Below are positions 11,362-22,561 of a stretch of DNA of 64,000 nucleotides, one piece after another (position 1 is the stretch's first letter; every line of letters begins with the position of its first letter). The DNA comes from an uncultured Pelagibacteraceae bacterium. Lineage in GTDB: Bacteria > Pseudomonadota > Alphaproteobacteria > Pelagibacterales > AG-422-B15. Below the pieces are notes generated by a model. That model searched no databases. It was not told the DNA's origin and saw only the letters and a list, made by a program, of their open reading frames with translations. The translations under genes were made by a program, and so were the position numbers. Location of the stretch: positions 1 through 64,000 of the forward strand of contig CABZHO010000003.1 in assembly GCA_902525595.1 (NCBI GenBank), given 5' to 3'.

Positions 11362-12332
11362 GATTTATTATTATACCTTTCTTCAATCATTCTGGCTACT
11401 TGGAAGGTCTCATTTTCATATGAATTTGTAAAGTCTTCTAACTTTTCTCCTAAAAGTCTTGCATAATTTTTATGTAAAATCATTTTAATAAATTTTTCGA
11501 TCCTATTATTTTTTTTTAAACTTGGAAGTGTGAAAATATAAACGGGTTTAGATGAAGATATTGATTCTGAAATTATTGAAACAGAGTCAGCTGTACAAAT
11601 AAGATATTTAGAGTATTGCATTAGGGCTAAATAGGGATTTCCCTCACCACTCCATATAATATTCCGATCCAAAAAACGATCATTTAAGTATTCAATAATG
11701 AGTCGATCAGTCCTTCTTGAAAATAATATAAATAACCGAATGTCATTATTTTTTAAAATTTTATCAATCTTATCTGCTAATTGCTTTATTACCGAAACAT
11801 CGAAGCGATAGTTTCTACTTTTACCACCTAAGAAAATTGTACAAATAGGTTTTTGTATTTCTGAAAATTGATTAGTATAAAGTTCTGCTTCTTTGCTAAG
11901 TAATTTTTGACTTACATGATTAATTGCTAAATCAGTTTTAATTACATTTTTACCATTTAAATTGTCATGTACTGGAGTAATAACTAAATCAAATTTATCT
12001 GGGTTTATTTTTGGATCTTGTATGTGAATTGAAAAAACTTTATTTTTTAATGATTTTTTGAGGTGTAAGGATGCATAAATCGATCTTTTACCGCATGATA
12101 TAATAATTTCTGGAGGAATATTAGTTTCTAAACTTATTTGCTCATAATTATTGAATATGATTTTAGATGGGGGCAATATACCCACAGGCAGCTTATTCCA
12201 TGGGAATTTTAAATCTATAATCTTTTTTTCAAAATTAACATTAAGAGCTTCAGCAAGGCCTCTTACCTGACTTATCGTGCCCGCTGATCCGTCTGTTAAA
12301 CACCACGCTCTTAAATTCTTGAAATTAGACAT
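11358..12332 (-). CDS. ELM1-like (mitochondrial fission ELM1 / DUF1022-type) family protein
   Basis: AWCLTDGSAGTISQVRGLAEALN...; IFLGGKSRNYRFD; CTADSVSIISESISSSKPVYIF. Confidence 0.8.
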   Translation of the reverse strand: MSNFKNLRAWCLTDGSAGTISQVRGLAEALNVNFEKKIIDLKFPWNKLPVGILPPSKIIFNNYEQISLETNIPPEIIISCGKRSIYASLHLKKSLKNKVFSIHIQDPKINPDKFDLVITPVHDNLNGKNVIKTDLAINHVSQKLLSKEAELYTNQFSEIQKPICTIFLGGKSRNYRFDVSVIKQLADKIDKILKNNDIRLFILFSRRTDRLIIEYLNDRFLDRNIIWSGEGNPYLALMQYSKYLICTADSVSIISESISSSKPVYIFTLPSLKKNNRIEKFIKMILHKNYARLLGEKLEDFTNSYENETFQVARMIEERYNNKS

Positions 12333-12405
12333 TTAATAACTATCTACTATTGAATACAAAAGTTCTTTAATTACCTAGTGATAATATATAGATTATAAAA
12401 GTTAA

Positions 12406-13338
12406 ATGCATTCAAAAGTTCTAATAATAGGATCAGGTCCCGCAGGATACACTGCAGCAATATATGCAGCGCGGGCAATGCTGAAACCAACCCTAGTCCA
12501 AGGTTTACAGCCTGGTGGACAGTTAACTATAACTACTGACGTTGAAAATTATCCAGGATATGGGGACGTAATACAAGGTCCATGGTTAATGGAACAAATG
12601 CAAGAGCAAGCAAAAAATGTTGGGACAAATATTATAAATGACATTATACAAAGTGTTGATTTCAAAAGTAAGCCTTTTAAAGCTACTAGTGAGTCAGGCA
12701 CAGAGTATACTGCTGACTCTGTAATTATTTCTACAGGAGCTCAGGCAAGATGGCTTGGATTAGAATCTGAAAAAAAGTTTCAAGGTTTTGGTGTTTCTGC
12801 ATGTGCAACCTGTGATGGTTTTTTTTATAAGGAAAAAAAAGTTGCAGTCATTGGCGGTGGTAATTCAGCAGTTGAGGAGGCTCTATATTTAACGAATTTC
12901 GCATCTAAAGTTTATCTTGTTCATAGACGTAATGAGCTTCGTGCAGAAAAAATTCTTCAAGATCGTTTATTCAAAAATGAAAAAGTTGAATGTGTTTGGG
13001 ATAGTGAATTAAAGGAAATAGTTGGAGATGAAGATCCTCTAAATGTAAAAAGTATAAATATAACAAATACGAAAACTAACGAAACTAGCAATATAGAGCT
13101 GGACGGTGTGTTTGTTGCTATCGGTCATGATCCAGCTACTCAAATTTTTAGAGATCAGGTCGAAATGGATGAAGAAGGATATATAATGACAAGACCCGAC
13201 TCAACACTTACAAATGTTGAAGGAGTTTATGCTGCAGGAGATGTAAAGGATAAAATTTATCGTCAAGCGGTTACAGCAGCTGGAATGGGTTGTATGGCAG
13301 CGCTCGAGGCAGAAAAATACCTAGCTGAATTATCTTAA
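12406..13338 (+). CDS. trxB: Thioredoxin-disulfide reductase
   Basis: GSGPAGYTAAIYAARA, redox CATCDG motif, GGGNSAVEEALYL, YAAGDVKDKIYRQAVTAAGMGC. Confidence 0.97.
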   Translation: MHSKVLIIGSGPAGYTAAIYAARAMLKPTLVQGLQPGGQLTITTDVENYPGYGDVIQGPWLMEQMQEQAKNVGTNIINDIIQSVDFKSKPFKATSESGTEYTADSVIISTGAQARWLGLESEKKFQGFGVSACATCDGFFYKEKKVAVIGGGNSAVEEALYLTNFASKVYLVHRRNELRAEKILQDRLFKNEKVECVWDSELKEIVGDEDPLNVKSINITNTKTNETSNIELDGVFVAIGHDPATQIFRDQVEMDEEGYIMTRPDSTLTNVEGVYAAGDVKDKIYRQAVTAAGMGCMAALEAEKYLAELS

Positions 13339-14547
13339 TTTACTTAAAAACTCTCTCATTCGAATGCATGCATTTTTTAAGTTTTCGTCTGAAGTTGCAT
13401 AAGAAATTCTAAAGTAACCCTCTAAACCAAAAGCAGACCCTTGAACAACAGCTACACCCGCATGCTCTAATAGTAATGAAGTAAATTCCTCATCATTAGT
13501 GATTTCATTATTAGATTCATCTACTTTTCCTATAACCCCTTTGCATGAAGGAAAAACATAAAACGCACCTTCAGGTATTCTACAAGTAATTCCATCCATA
13601 CTATTAAGTTCCTTGATCAAAAAATCACGTCTGCCTTTAAACATATTAGCTCTTTCATTAATAAAAGAATTATCTCCATTTAAGGCCTCAACAGCTGCAG
13701 CTTGACTTATAGATGTTGGATTGCTTGTTGATTGAGATTGAAGTTTGCCCATCGCTCTGATTAAATCAGCGTTTCCACCTGCATATCCTATTCTCCAACC
13801 CGTCATTGCATATGCCTTACTAACTCCGTTCAATGTTAATATTCTATCTTTAAGCTCTGGAGCAATATTTGCAAACGTATGAAATTCGTTATCATCATAT
13901 ATTAGGTGTTCATATAAATCGTCAGTCATTATATTGACGTGAGGGTATTTTTTTAAAACACTTGCAAGTCCTAAAAGTTCGTTTTTTGTATAACAAGAAC
14001 CTGTGGGGTTTGACGGTGAATTAAGAATAAACCATTTGGTTGATTGATTGATCGTATTTTCTAGTTGTTGAGGTGTAATTTTAAATCCTGACTCCTCACC
14101 ACATGGGACAAAAATAGGAGTTCCGTTAAAATAATTTACAACATCTGGATAAGTAACCCAATAAGGGGCAGGAATAATTACTTCATCTGATACATTCAAT
14201 GAAACAGCAAACGCATTAAATATAATTTGCTTACCTCCTGTACCAACAGATATTTCGTTGAGCTCGTAATCTAAGTTGTTCTCCCTTTTAAATTTTTCTT
14301 TTATTGCATTCTTTAATTCCGGTGTTCCATCAACAGCCGTATATTTAGTATCTCCATTATTAATCGCTTGAATTGCAGCTTTTTTTATATTTTCGGGAGT
14401 ATCAAAGTCAGGTTCTCCTGCCCCAAGACCAATAATATCTTTTCCTGCAGCCTTTAATTCTCGGGCTTTTTGGGTAACTGCTATTGTAGCTGAAGGCTTT
14501 ATTCTTTTAATACTTTCCGACAGTTCTACCACAAGTTTATCCTTCAA
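13330..14547 (-). CDS. PLP-dependent aminotransferase (aspartate aminotransferase type)
   Basis: GLGAGEPDFDTPENIK, ILNSPSNPTGSCY, NGVSKAYAMTGWRIGYAGG. Confidence 0.93.
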   Translation of the reverse strand: MKDKLVVELSESIKRIKPSATIAVTQKARELKAAGKDIIGLGAGEPDFDTPENIKKAAIQAINNGDTKYTAVDGTPELKNAIKEKFKRENNLDYELNEISVGTGGKQIIFNAFAVSLNVSDEVIIPAPYWVTYPDVVNYFNGTPIFVPCGEESGFKITPQQLENTINQSTKWFILNSPSNPTGSCYTKNELLGLASVLKKYPHVNIMTDDLYEHLIYDDNEFHTFANIAPELKDRILTLNGVSKAYAMTGWRIGYAGGNADLIRAMGKLQSQSTSNPTSISQAAAVEALNGDNSFINERANMFKGRRDFLIKELNSMDGITCRIPEGAFYVFPSCKGVIGKVDESNNEITNDEEFTSLLLEHAGVAVVQGSAFGLEGYFRISYATSDENLKNACIRMREFLSKLR

Positions 14548-14625
14548 AATTTGTTATTTGCTTAATCAGCTATTATATTAAATTAGAATAACACACAATT
14601 TATATTCTAACTAATTGATTAATTA

Positions 14626-16680
14626 ATGCCAAATTCTGAAATCCTAAAAGTTACTTCTGAGTATAAACCTGCAGGAGACCAGCCTCAAGCAATTGATGAA
14701 ATTGTTAAAAGCATTCAAGACGAGGAGATGGAACAAGTTTTACTGGGTGTTACTGGTTCTGGTAAAACTTTCACAATGGCTAAAATAATTGAAAAACTTC
14801 AAAGGCCAACTTTAATACTAGCGCCAAATAAAACTTTAGCTGCGCAACTGTATGGTGAGATGAAGTCATTTTTTCCTGAAAATGCAGTGGAATATTTTGT
14901 GTCTTATTATGACTATTATATTCCTGAAGCATACGTACCAAGATCAAATACCTATATAGAGAAAGAAGCATCGATTAATGAACAAATTGATCGAATGAGG
15001 CACTCAGCAACACAGTCATTACTTGAGAGAAAAGATGTAGTAATTGTTGCAAGTGTTTCATGTATATATGGAATTGGTTCTGTTGAAACTTACAGATCAA
15101 TGACAATTCGATTAGAAAAAAATCAAAAGATTGGAAGAAATGAAATTATACAAAAACTAATTACACTCCAATATAATCGTAATGATACAGATTTTCATAG
15201 AGGGACGTTTCGAGTACGTGGAGACTTAATTGAAGTGTTCCCCTCTCATTATGAAGACCGTGCATGGAAGTTATCATTGTTTGGAGATGATCTTGAATCA
15301 ATAAGTGAATTTGATCCACTGACAGGAAAAAAAACAGCTGAATTAGAAACTATAAAAATTTATGCAAATAGTCACTATGTGACTCCAAGGCCAACACTTG
15401 ATACTGCTATAAAACAAATACGAAAAGATTTAGAAATTAGAATTCCTGAGTTTAAAAAAGAGAGTAAGTTAATTGAAGCGCAACGAATTGAGGAAAGAAC
15501 CCGATTTGATTTAGAAATGATTGAGGCAACAGGAAGTTGTCCTGGTATTGAAAATTACTCGAGATATCTATCTGGACGAAATCCTGGTGAACCACCCCCA
15601 ACACTTTTTGAATATTTACCTGAAAACTCTCTTCTTTTTGTAGATGAAAGTCATGTAACTGTTCCCCAATTGGAAGGTATGTATAAGGGTGACCGAAGTA
15701 GAAAAACTACACTATCAGAATATGGCTTTAGACTTCCATCATGCCTTGATAACAGGCCGTTAAAATTTGAAGAATGGGAAATGATGCGACCTCAGAGTTT
15801 ATTCATTTCTGCTACTCCTGGACCATGGGAAATGCAAAAAACCCAGGGCGTTTTTACGGAACAAATAATAAGGCCAACTGGACTGATTGATCCAGAAATT
15901 GAAATAAGACCTGCAAAGACTCAGGTTGAAGATTTGATTTCAGAATGTAAAAAAATTATTGATCTTAAGTATAGAGTATTAGTTACAACACTCACTAAGC
16001 GCATGGCTGAAGACTTGTCAGAGTATATGCATGAAAACGGTATAAAAGTAAAATATATGCATTCAGACATAGATACGCTCGAGAGGATTGAAATTATTCG
16101 TGATCTCAGAAAAGGTCTTTTTGACGTCTTAGTAGGAATAAATCTACTCAGGGAAGGTTTGGATATACCTGAGTGTGCTTTGGTAGCTATATTAGATGCT
16201 GATAAAGAAGGTTTCTTAAGATCAGAGAGATCGTTAGTACAAACAATCGGAAGAGCTGCAAGAAATGTGGATGGAAGAGTAATATTGTATGCTGATAAAG
16301 AAACTGAAAGTATAAAAAAAGCAATAAGTGAAACTGATAGACGAAGAGATATTCAGAAACAATATAATAAAGAAAATAATATCACGCCTGCGACAATAAA
16401 AAGAGATATTAGTGATATTCTTGAGAGTATATACGAGAATGATCGAGTTAATGTAGACTTAAAGAGTACAGAAAAACATCTAGTTGGAAATAATCTCAAA
16501 AAGCATATTGATGAGTTGAAGAAAAATATGATGGATTTCGCTGATGATCTTAATTTTGAAGAAGCCGCAAAGATAAGAGATGAAATAAAAAGATTAGAGA
16601 ATAATGAATTAGAGTTACCATCCAGCAACAATATAGTTTATAAAAAAAATAAGAGGAACAAAAGAAAGTACTTTACTTAA
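14626..16680 (+). CDS. uvrB: Excinuclease ABC subunit UvrB
   Basis: [62 protein letters not shown]-terminal UVR motif. Confidence 0.98.
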   Translation: MPNSEILKVTSEYKPAGDQPQAIDEIVKSIQDEEMEQVLLGVTGSGKTFTMAKIIEKLQRPTLILAPNKTLAAQLYGEMKSFFPENAVEYFVSYYDYYIPEAYVPRSNTYIEKEASINEQIDRMRHSATQSLLERKDVVIVASVSCIYGIGSVETYRSMTIRLEKNQKIGRNEIIQKLITLQYNRNDTDFHRGTFRVRGDLIEVFPSHYEDRAWKLSLFGDDLESISEFDPLTGKKTAELETIKIYANSHYVTPRPTLDTAIKQIRKDLEIRIPEFKKESKLIEAQRIEERTRFDLEMIEATGSCPGIENYSRYLSGRNPGEPPPTLFEYLPENSLLFVDESHVTVPQLEGMYKGDRSRKTTLSEYGFRLPSCLDNRPLKFEEWEMMRPQSLFISATPGPWEMQKTQGVFTEQIIRPTGLIDPEIEIRPAKTQVEDLISECKKIIDLKYRVLVTTLTKRMAEDLSEYMHENGIKVKYMHSDIDTLERIEIIRDLRKGLFDVLVGINLLREGLDIPECALVAILDADKEGFLRSERSLVQTIGRAARNVDGRVILYADKETESIKKAISETDRRRDIQKQYNKENNITPATIKRDISDILESIYENDRVNVDLKSTEKHLVGNNLKKHIDELKKNMMDFADDLNFEEAAKIRDEIKRLENNELELPSSNNIVYKKNKRNKRKYFT

Positions 16681-17612
16681 TGATTATCGATTTTTGTATA
16701 TTGTTAATAGGACTAACTCTTCTTTTATACAGTGCAGAAAAAATGATAGTATCGGCTGATATAATTGCTAAAAAGTATAAATTATCACCTGTATTAATAG
16801 GTTTAACGATTGTAGCTTTTGGAACATCGGCACCAGAAATTGTAATAACTCTATTTGCTGCAACAAAGGTTGTTCCAGCCACTGATGCAATAACCGGAAA
16901 TATCATAGGATCTAATGTTGCTAATATTTTGCTAATCCTTGGAACCTCAGCTTTATTTTTCAATATTAATTTAGATAAAATAGGTACCAAAGACATAGTC
17001 TACTTAATTGCTATATCACTCTATTTTTCAGTTCTATTTTATATCGGACAAGCAATAACCCTTTTTCACACAATCGGCTTTTTGATTTTAATGTTATTCT
17101 ATATAAATTTTCTTAGAAATTATAAGTCTTCAAATCAAGAGGAAGATCTTAAAACATTCAAAAGTAATACTTATTTAATATTAGTGATTACATTTATTGG
17201 AATCTTTATTGGTGGAAAAATTTTTTTAGACAGTTCCCTGAATATTTTTCAAGCATTGGGGGTGGATGAAGTATTAATAGGTGTTTTTGTATTAGCCGTC
17301 GGTACATCTTTACCAGAATTAATAACGGTTATCATATCATACCTAAAAAAAAAGGGCTCTATAGGCATAGGAAATATTATTGGAAGTAATATTATGAACG
17401 TCTTATTTGTATTCCTGCCAGGGATTGTAATTGTGCAAATGAGGGGACTTGAATATTCATTAAAAAATATAGATATATTTCACATAAATATTTTAATATT
17501 GGTGACTTTAATGATAGCACTTATGGCAGTACTAAAAGTTCAAATGAAAAAAATACATTCTTTATTTTTTCTATTAAGTTATTTTTTATATCTTGGATAC
17601 TCAATTATATAA
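16680..17612 (+). CDS. CaCA-family Na+/Ca2+ (or K+-dependent) exchanger, YrbG-like
   Basis: Two alpha repeats: GTSAPEIVITLFAATK...GNIIGSNVANILLILG and GTSLPELITVIISY...GNIIGSNIMNVLFV. Confidence 0.9.
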   Translation: MIIDFCILLIGLTLLLYSAEKMIVSADIIAKKYKLSPVLIGLTIVAFGTSAPEIVITLFAATKVVPATDAITGNIIGSNVANILLILGTSALFFNINLDKIGTKDIVYLIAISLYFSVLFYIGQAITLFHTIGFLILMLFYINFLRNYKSSNQEEDLKTFKSNTYLILVITFIGIFIGGKIFLDSSLNIFQALGVDEVLIGVFVLAVGTSLPELITVIISYLKKKGSIGIGNIIGSNIMNVLFVFLPGIVIVQMRGLEYSLKNIDIFHINILILVTLMIALMAVLKVQMKKIHSLFFLLSYFLYLGYSII

Positions 17613-18334
17613 TGAAAAAAACAATACTAATTACAGGTGGTTCGCAGAGAATTGGGAGGTCTATTGCACTATATCTCAAAGAACTAAATTATAATTTTAT
17701 AATACATTACAATAAGTCAGTTAAATCAGCCAGAGAGTTAAGAAATATTATTAATCATTCTGGAAGCAGTTGCGAAATTATAAAAGCTGATTTATCTAAA
17801 GTATCAGATGTAAAAAATATGATAAAAAAAAGTAAAAAACTCTTTGGGCCAATACACGCAATTATAAATAATGCCTCCTTATTCCTAAATGATGATATCG
17901 AAAACTTAAATGATAAACTTTGGTATGATCATATGAATATAAATTTATATGCGCCTTTATTACTATCTAAAGAATTCAAAAAACAGCTTCCAAAAAAGAG
18001 TTCTGGACATATTATAAATATACTAGATCAAAACGTAGTTAATCCTGATACATCATTCTTCTCGTACTCTATTTCAAAATCTGCTTTACTATCAGCCACT
18101 ATAATTATGGCCAAATCATTTGCGCCAAATATTAGAGTGAACGCCATTGGGCCAGGGCCAACTCTCAAAAACATTCATCAATCAAAAAAGCACTTTTATA
18201 AATCGTTAAAAAAAACATTACTTAAAATAGGTTCTCCACCCGAAGAAATAGCTAAAACGGTAAAATTTCTTCTTGAATCAAAATCAATTACAGGTCAATT
18301 TATAGCGGTAGATGGTGGAGAGCATTTATCATGA
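17612..18334 (+). CDS. SDR family oxidoreductase, pteridine reductase/FolM-like
   Basis: TGGSQRIGRSIA; NNASLF; YSISKSALLSAT; 4-bp overlap with folB. Confidence 0.8.
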   Translation: MKKTILITGGSQRIGRSIALYLKELNYNFIIHYNKSVKSARELRNIINHSGSSCEIIKADLSKVSDVKNMIKKSKKLFGPIHAIINNASLFLNDDIENLNDKLWYDHMNINLYAPLLLSKEFKKQLPKKSSGHIINILDQNVVNPDTSFFSYSISKSALLSATIIMAKSFAPNIRVNAIGPGPTLKNIHQSKKHFYKSLKKTLLKIGSPPEEIAKTVKFLLESKSITGQFIAVDGGEHLS

Positions 18335-18759
18335 TATCTAGAAACATTCTTAAATTAAGCGAATTAAGGTCAGATACAGACCTTATCAACCCAAACTCAG
18401 GATACGATTTAATCTTCTTAAATGACTTTATGATTGATGCAAACATTGGAGTATATAAGCACGAGAAAAAAAAGAGTCAGCCACTTCGAATAAACATAAT
18501 TGCTAAAGTTAAAAATCCAAAAAAAATAAATGATGATAAATTGTACAGTGTGGTTTGTTACAATCAAATTTCAAAAAAAATAAAAAAAATTGTTAAATCA
18601 GGTCACACGATTTTGCTTGAAAAACTTGCCGAAAAAATATTTCAAGAATGTTTTAAAAATAAAAGAATTCAAACAATGAAAATAAGGCTTGAAAAACTTG
18701 ACGCAATTCAAGAAGCTGAAAGTGCAGGCATTGAGGTTGAACGTTCACGTTCAGAATAA
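18331..18759 (+). CDS. folB: Dihydroneopterin aldolase
   Basis: IFLNDFMIDANIGVYKHEKKKSQPLRINI...VCYNQISKKIKKIVKSGHTILLEKLAEKI. Confidence 0.85.
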   Translation: MISRNILKLSELRSDTDLINPNSGYDLIFLNDFMIDANIGVYKHEKKKSQPLRINIIAKVKNPKKINDDKLYSVVCYNQISKKIKKIVKSGHTILLEKLAEKIFQECFKNKRIQTMKIRLEKLDAIQEAESAGIEVERSRSE

Positions 18760-20591
18760 TGAACAATCTTGAAAATATTAAAAAAATAGTAAATCATTCT
18801 CCTTCGTCATCAGGCATTTATAAGATGCTCAATGAAAAGAAAGAGATTATGTATGTTGGCAAAGCTAAAAATCTTCAAAACAGACTTAAAAGCTATCTAA
18901 ATACTAATAACCTCTCAAATCGAATTAGGAGGATGGTTAGTAGAATATCAAATATAGAGGTAATAATAACAGAAACAGAAAAGGAAGCATTATTACTTGA
19001 AGCAAATTTAATAAAAAAACTTAAGCCACCATTCAACATTCTTTTACGAGATGATAAATCATTTCCCTATATATTTATTAACCACGAGCAAGAATTTCCA
19101 CAAATATCTAAGCATAGAGGGAAACAAAAATTTAAGGGAAAATACTTTGGTCCATTCGCAACAATCAATTCTCTGAATTACACGCTTAAAATATTACAGA
19201 AAGTTTTTCTATTAAGATCTTGTGATGATACTATTTTTCAAAATAGATCTAAACCGTGCCTTCTTTATCAAATTGAGCGATGCAGTGGTCCATGTGTTGA
19301 TTATACATTAAGTAAAAAAGAGTATTTACAAAGCGTTAAAAATGCTGAGCACTTTCTTTCAGGTCAACATAGCAATCTACAAGAAGAATTATCTACCAAA
19401 ATGGAAGAAGAAAGTAATAGTCTCAATTATGAAAAGGCAGCAAGTTATAGGGATAAAATTGTTGCATTAACTCAAATTCAAAGCCAGCAAAACATTAATC
19501 TTTATGATATTAAAAATACTGATGTTATTTCAATTTCTAGAAAAGCAAACAAATCGTGCATTCAAGTATTTATATATAGGTCAGGACAAAATTGGGGAAA
19601 TAGATCTTATTTTCCAAAACATGGCGATGAAGTTGAAACGTTCGAAATTTTAGAACGTTTTATAGTGGATTTCTATACTAGATATTCTCCTCCAAAGAAC
19701 GTATTGATAAATACACCTATCACGAATGCATCTCTTATAGAAAAATCTCTTACTTCAATCTATAATTATAAGACAACATTCCTTGTACCTAAAAAAGGTA
19801 AAAAATTGGATATTGTTAACTACGCAAGTAGAAACTCTGAGCTAGCACTAAAAAATCATATTGCACGGTCTCACTCTGATAAAGAGAATCTAAGTCAATT
19901 GTCACAAGTACTTAATACGAGCAAAAAAATTGAAAGAATAGAAGCATATGATAATAGTCATTTATCAGGTAAAAATGCTGTCGGTGCTATGATTGTTTGC
20001 TCTGAAGAAGGTTTTGACAAAAAGTCGTATAGAAAATTTAATATAGACTCATCAAAAGTTAATCTTGGGGATGATTACGGAATGATGAGACATGTTCTTG
20101 AAAGAAGGTTTTCAAAAGAAGCTATCAAAAATTCTAAAAAATACCAAAAGCTTCCTGATCTAGTTATTATTGATGGCGGAAAAGGTCATTATGATTTAGC
20201 AAAAACAATCTTATTGGAAAAAGGATTAAATAATATTGAGCTTTTATCAATATTCAAAGGCGAAGGTAGAAAAGAATCTTTAGATCGAATTATTTATAAG
20301 GATAAAAAAAATTCTATAGATAAGAATAGCCCATCGTTTTTCTTCATACAAAGACTTAGAGATGAGTCGCATCGTTATGCTATTGGTGCTCATAAAGCAA
20401 AAAGAAAAAAAGAAATGCATACGTCTGAGCTTGAACCGATTGAAGGACTTGGAAAAAGTAGACGGAAACTTCTTCTTAACCATTTCGGCTCAGTTAGAAA
20501 TATTAAAAATGCTTCTGCTCAAGATATTTTGAAGGTAAAAGGAATAAGCAAGTTGCTATCTGAAAAAATATATGATTACTTTAATGATTAA
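18759..20591 (+). CDS. uvrC: Excinuclease ABC subunit UvrC
   Basis: GIY-YIG N-terminus (SGIYKMLNEKKEIMYVGKAKNL), UVR motif, C-terminal endonuclease EAYDNSHLSG..AVGAMIV and HhH. Confidence 0.97.
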   Translation: MNNLENIKKIVNHSPSSSGIYKMLNEKKEIMYVGKAKNLQNRLKSYLNTNNLSNRIRRMVSRISNIEVIITETEKEALLLEANLIKKLKPPFNILLRDDKSFPYIFINHEQEFPQISKHRGKQKFKGKYFGPFATINSLNYTLKILQKVFLLRSCDDTIFQNRSKPCLLYQIERCSGPCVDYTLSKKEYLQSVKNAEHFLSGQHSNLQEELSTKMEEESNSLNYEKAASYRDKIVALTQIQSQQNINLYDIKNTDVISISRKANKSCIQVFIYRSGQNWGNRSYFPKHGDEVETFEILERFIVDFYTRYSPPKNVLINTPITNASLIEKSLTSIYNYKTTFLVPKKGKKLDIVNYASRNSELALKNHIARSHSDKENLSQLSQVLNTSKKIERIEAYDNSHLSGKNAVGAMIVCSEEGFDKKSYRKFNIDSSKVNLGDDYGMMRHVLERRFSKEAIKNSKKYQKLPDLVIIDGGKGHYDLAKTILLEKGLNNIELLSIFKGEGRKESLDRIIYKDKKNSIDKNSPSFFFIQRLRDESHRYAIGAHKAKRKKEMHTSELEPIEGLGKSRRKLLLNHFGSVRNIKNASAQDILKVKGISKLLSEKIYDYFND

Positions 20592-21133
20592 TGAGTAAAG
20601 TTCCAAATTTCTTAACTATTTCTCGAATTATATTACTGCCCCTGCTGGCTTTTTTCATCATAAATGATAGTCAATTCAATGCTCTCTGGTCTATTTTTTT
20701 ATTTTTTTTAATTTCCGCAACTGATTTTTTTGATGGCTATATTGCGCGTAAATTGAATACAACATCACACCTTGGAAAAATGCTGGATCCAATTGCAGAT
20801 AAATTATTTGTGACAGTAATAATCATAATTTTTATATATACACGGGATATTGAGGGTTACTCAATTATTGCTGGTATGCTGATTATATCACGAGAAATTT
20901 TTATTTCAGGTCTAAGAGAATTTGCTGCACATTCAAATGCAAAAATATTAGAAGTTTCTAAATTAGGAAAATATAAAACAGCTACTCAAATACTTAGTTT
21001 ATTTATTATATTAATATCAACTTCATTTAGTTCACTAGAAATTTCTTATCCACTAGGGATTAGTTTATTATGGATTGCAGCAGCGATGTCTTTGATAAGT
21101 GCTTATAAGTATTATAATACAGTATTCAATTAA
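20591..21133 (+). CDS. pgsA: CDP-diacylglycerol-glycerol-3-phosphate 3-phosphatidyltransferase
   Basis: CDP-alcohol phosphotransferase motif ATDFFDGYIARKLNTTSHLGKMLDPIADKL. Confidence 0.95.
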   Translation: MSKVPNFLTISRIILLPLLAFFIINDSQFNALWSIFLFFLISATDFFDGYIARKLNTTSHLGKMLDPIADKLFVTVIIIIFIYTRDIEGYSIIAGMLIISREIFISGLREFAAHSNAKILEVSKLGKYKTATQILSLFIILISTSFSSLEISYPLGISLLWIAAAMSLISAYKYYNTVFN

Positions 21134-22011
21134 GATCTTACTAATTGATGGAAATCTTGCATGAATTGGAACGTTTTTGTGTCTTCTCCAGTATTAAATT
21201 TTGTCTCGTCAATCAATTGTATTGGTGTTATCTCAGCAGCCGTACCTGTTAAAAAGGCTTCTTCATAATTTTTCATCTCTTCTGGCTTAAGGTGTTTTTC
21301 TTCAACTTGAAAACCTTGGTCTGTGACCATTTCAATTACGGTTTGTCTTGTAATTCCATTGAGAAAACAGTCAGGTATCGGCGTATGAATTGCGTTATCT
21401 TTGATGAAAAATATATTAGCACCTGTCCCCTCTGCGACAAATCCTCTATAGTCAAGCATTAGTGCATCATTGTAACCCTTGTCCTCGGCAAATTCTTTTG
21501 ACATTGTGCAAATAACATATGGCCCTGATGCTTTAGCTTCACAAGGTGCTGTATCGGGAGATGGTCGTTTCCAAGGTGAAGTAACTAATTTAAGACCAGC
21601 TTTACGATCTTCAATTTTAAAATAGGAAGCCCAATCGTCCCAGACAGCAATGGCAACGTTGATATCTGACTTTGCAGTAGATATTCCCATTTGTTGACTT
21701 CCTCTCCATGCTATTGGACGGACATAACAGTCGTTAAAACCCATTTTTTTGATTAACTCGTCTTTGGCTTTATTTATTTCGTCTTGACTGTAGGGTATTT
21801 TAATTCCCACAATTTCTGCAGACTTATAAAGTCGTTGAGTATGCTCTTTAGATTTAAATATTTTTCCATTATAAGCCCTTTCGCCTTCAAATACTGCGCT
21901 AGCGTAATGAAGTCCTTGTGTGATAACGTGACACTTAGCATCATTCCAGTGAATAAAATCACCGTTCATCCATATATATCCGTCTCTATTATCGAAAGGT
22001 GCAATTTCCAT
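21130..22011 (-). CDS. ilvE: Branched-chain amino acid aminotransferase
   Basis: HVITQGLHYASAVFEGERAYNGKIFK; EGTGANIFFIKDN; GTAAEITPI. Confidence 0.95.
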   Translation of the reverse strand: MEIAPFDNRDGYIWMNGDFIHWNDAKCHVITQGLHYASAVFEGERAYNGKIFKSKEHTQRLYKSAEIVGIKIPYSQDEINKAKDELIKKMGFNDCYVRPIAWRGSQQMGISTAKSDINVAIAVWDDWASYFKIEDRKAGLKLVTSPWKRPSPDTAPCEAKASGPYVICTMSKEFAEDKGYNDALMLDYRGFVAEGTGANIFFIKDNAIHTPIPDCFLNGITRQTVIEMVTDQGFQVEEKHLKPEEMKNYEEAFLTGTAAEITPIQLIDETKFNTGEDTKTFQFMQDFHQLVRS

Positions 22012-22090
22012 TAGTTTTCCTTATAAGAATAATGTTTCATAACAGAAAATTTCCTTGATTAACACCTATTTTTATTTTAATTGTGTCATA

Positions 22091-22561
22091 ATGGCTGACT
22101 TAAATACAAGTTCAAATAAATCTCTTTCTCTACTTTATCTTCGTGAAGACAGAATTAAAAACTCATTAAATAATTTTTTTGAAGTGCATCGTTTATTTGA
22201 AAAAGAAATTTTATCTCAATTAGAGAATGAGACTCTTGGTGTAGCAGACATCAGATGCCTTTTAATTATTAATATAAATCCAGGGATAACTTTCATTCAA
22301 CTTTTAAAGAGTTTGGATATCAGAAAGCAAAGCTTAAATAGAGTATTAAGAATTCTAGTTAGAGAGAATTACATTATTCAAAAAATTAATACAGAAGATG
22401 CAAGAAAAAAAAATTTATTTATAACTGATAAAGCTAATAAAGTACTTAATGAAACAATTAAACCACTCATTAATAAGCTTTCTCAGTCCTACGTGAAATC
22501 TGGAGCAAATTCTGTTCACGGATTTAATCAAGTTGTAAACTACCTAACGGAACAAAATTAA
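22091..22561 (+). CDS. MarR family transcriptional regulator (start trimmed to ATG 22091)
   Basis: Winged HTH: ADIRCLLIININPGITFIQLLKSLDIRKQSLNRVLRILVRENYIIQKINTEDARKKNLFIT; stop/start overlap (TAATG) with response regulator. Confidence 0.85.
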   Translation: MADLNTSSNKSLSLLYLREDRIKNSLNNFFEVHRLFEKEILSQLENETLGVADIRCLLIININPGITFIQLLKSLDIRKQSLNRVLRILVRENYIIQKINTEDARKKNLFITDKANKVLNETIKPLINKLSQSYVKSGANSVHGFNQVVNYLTEQN

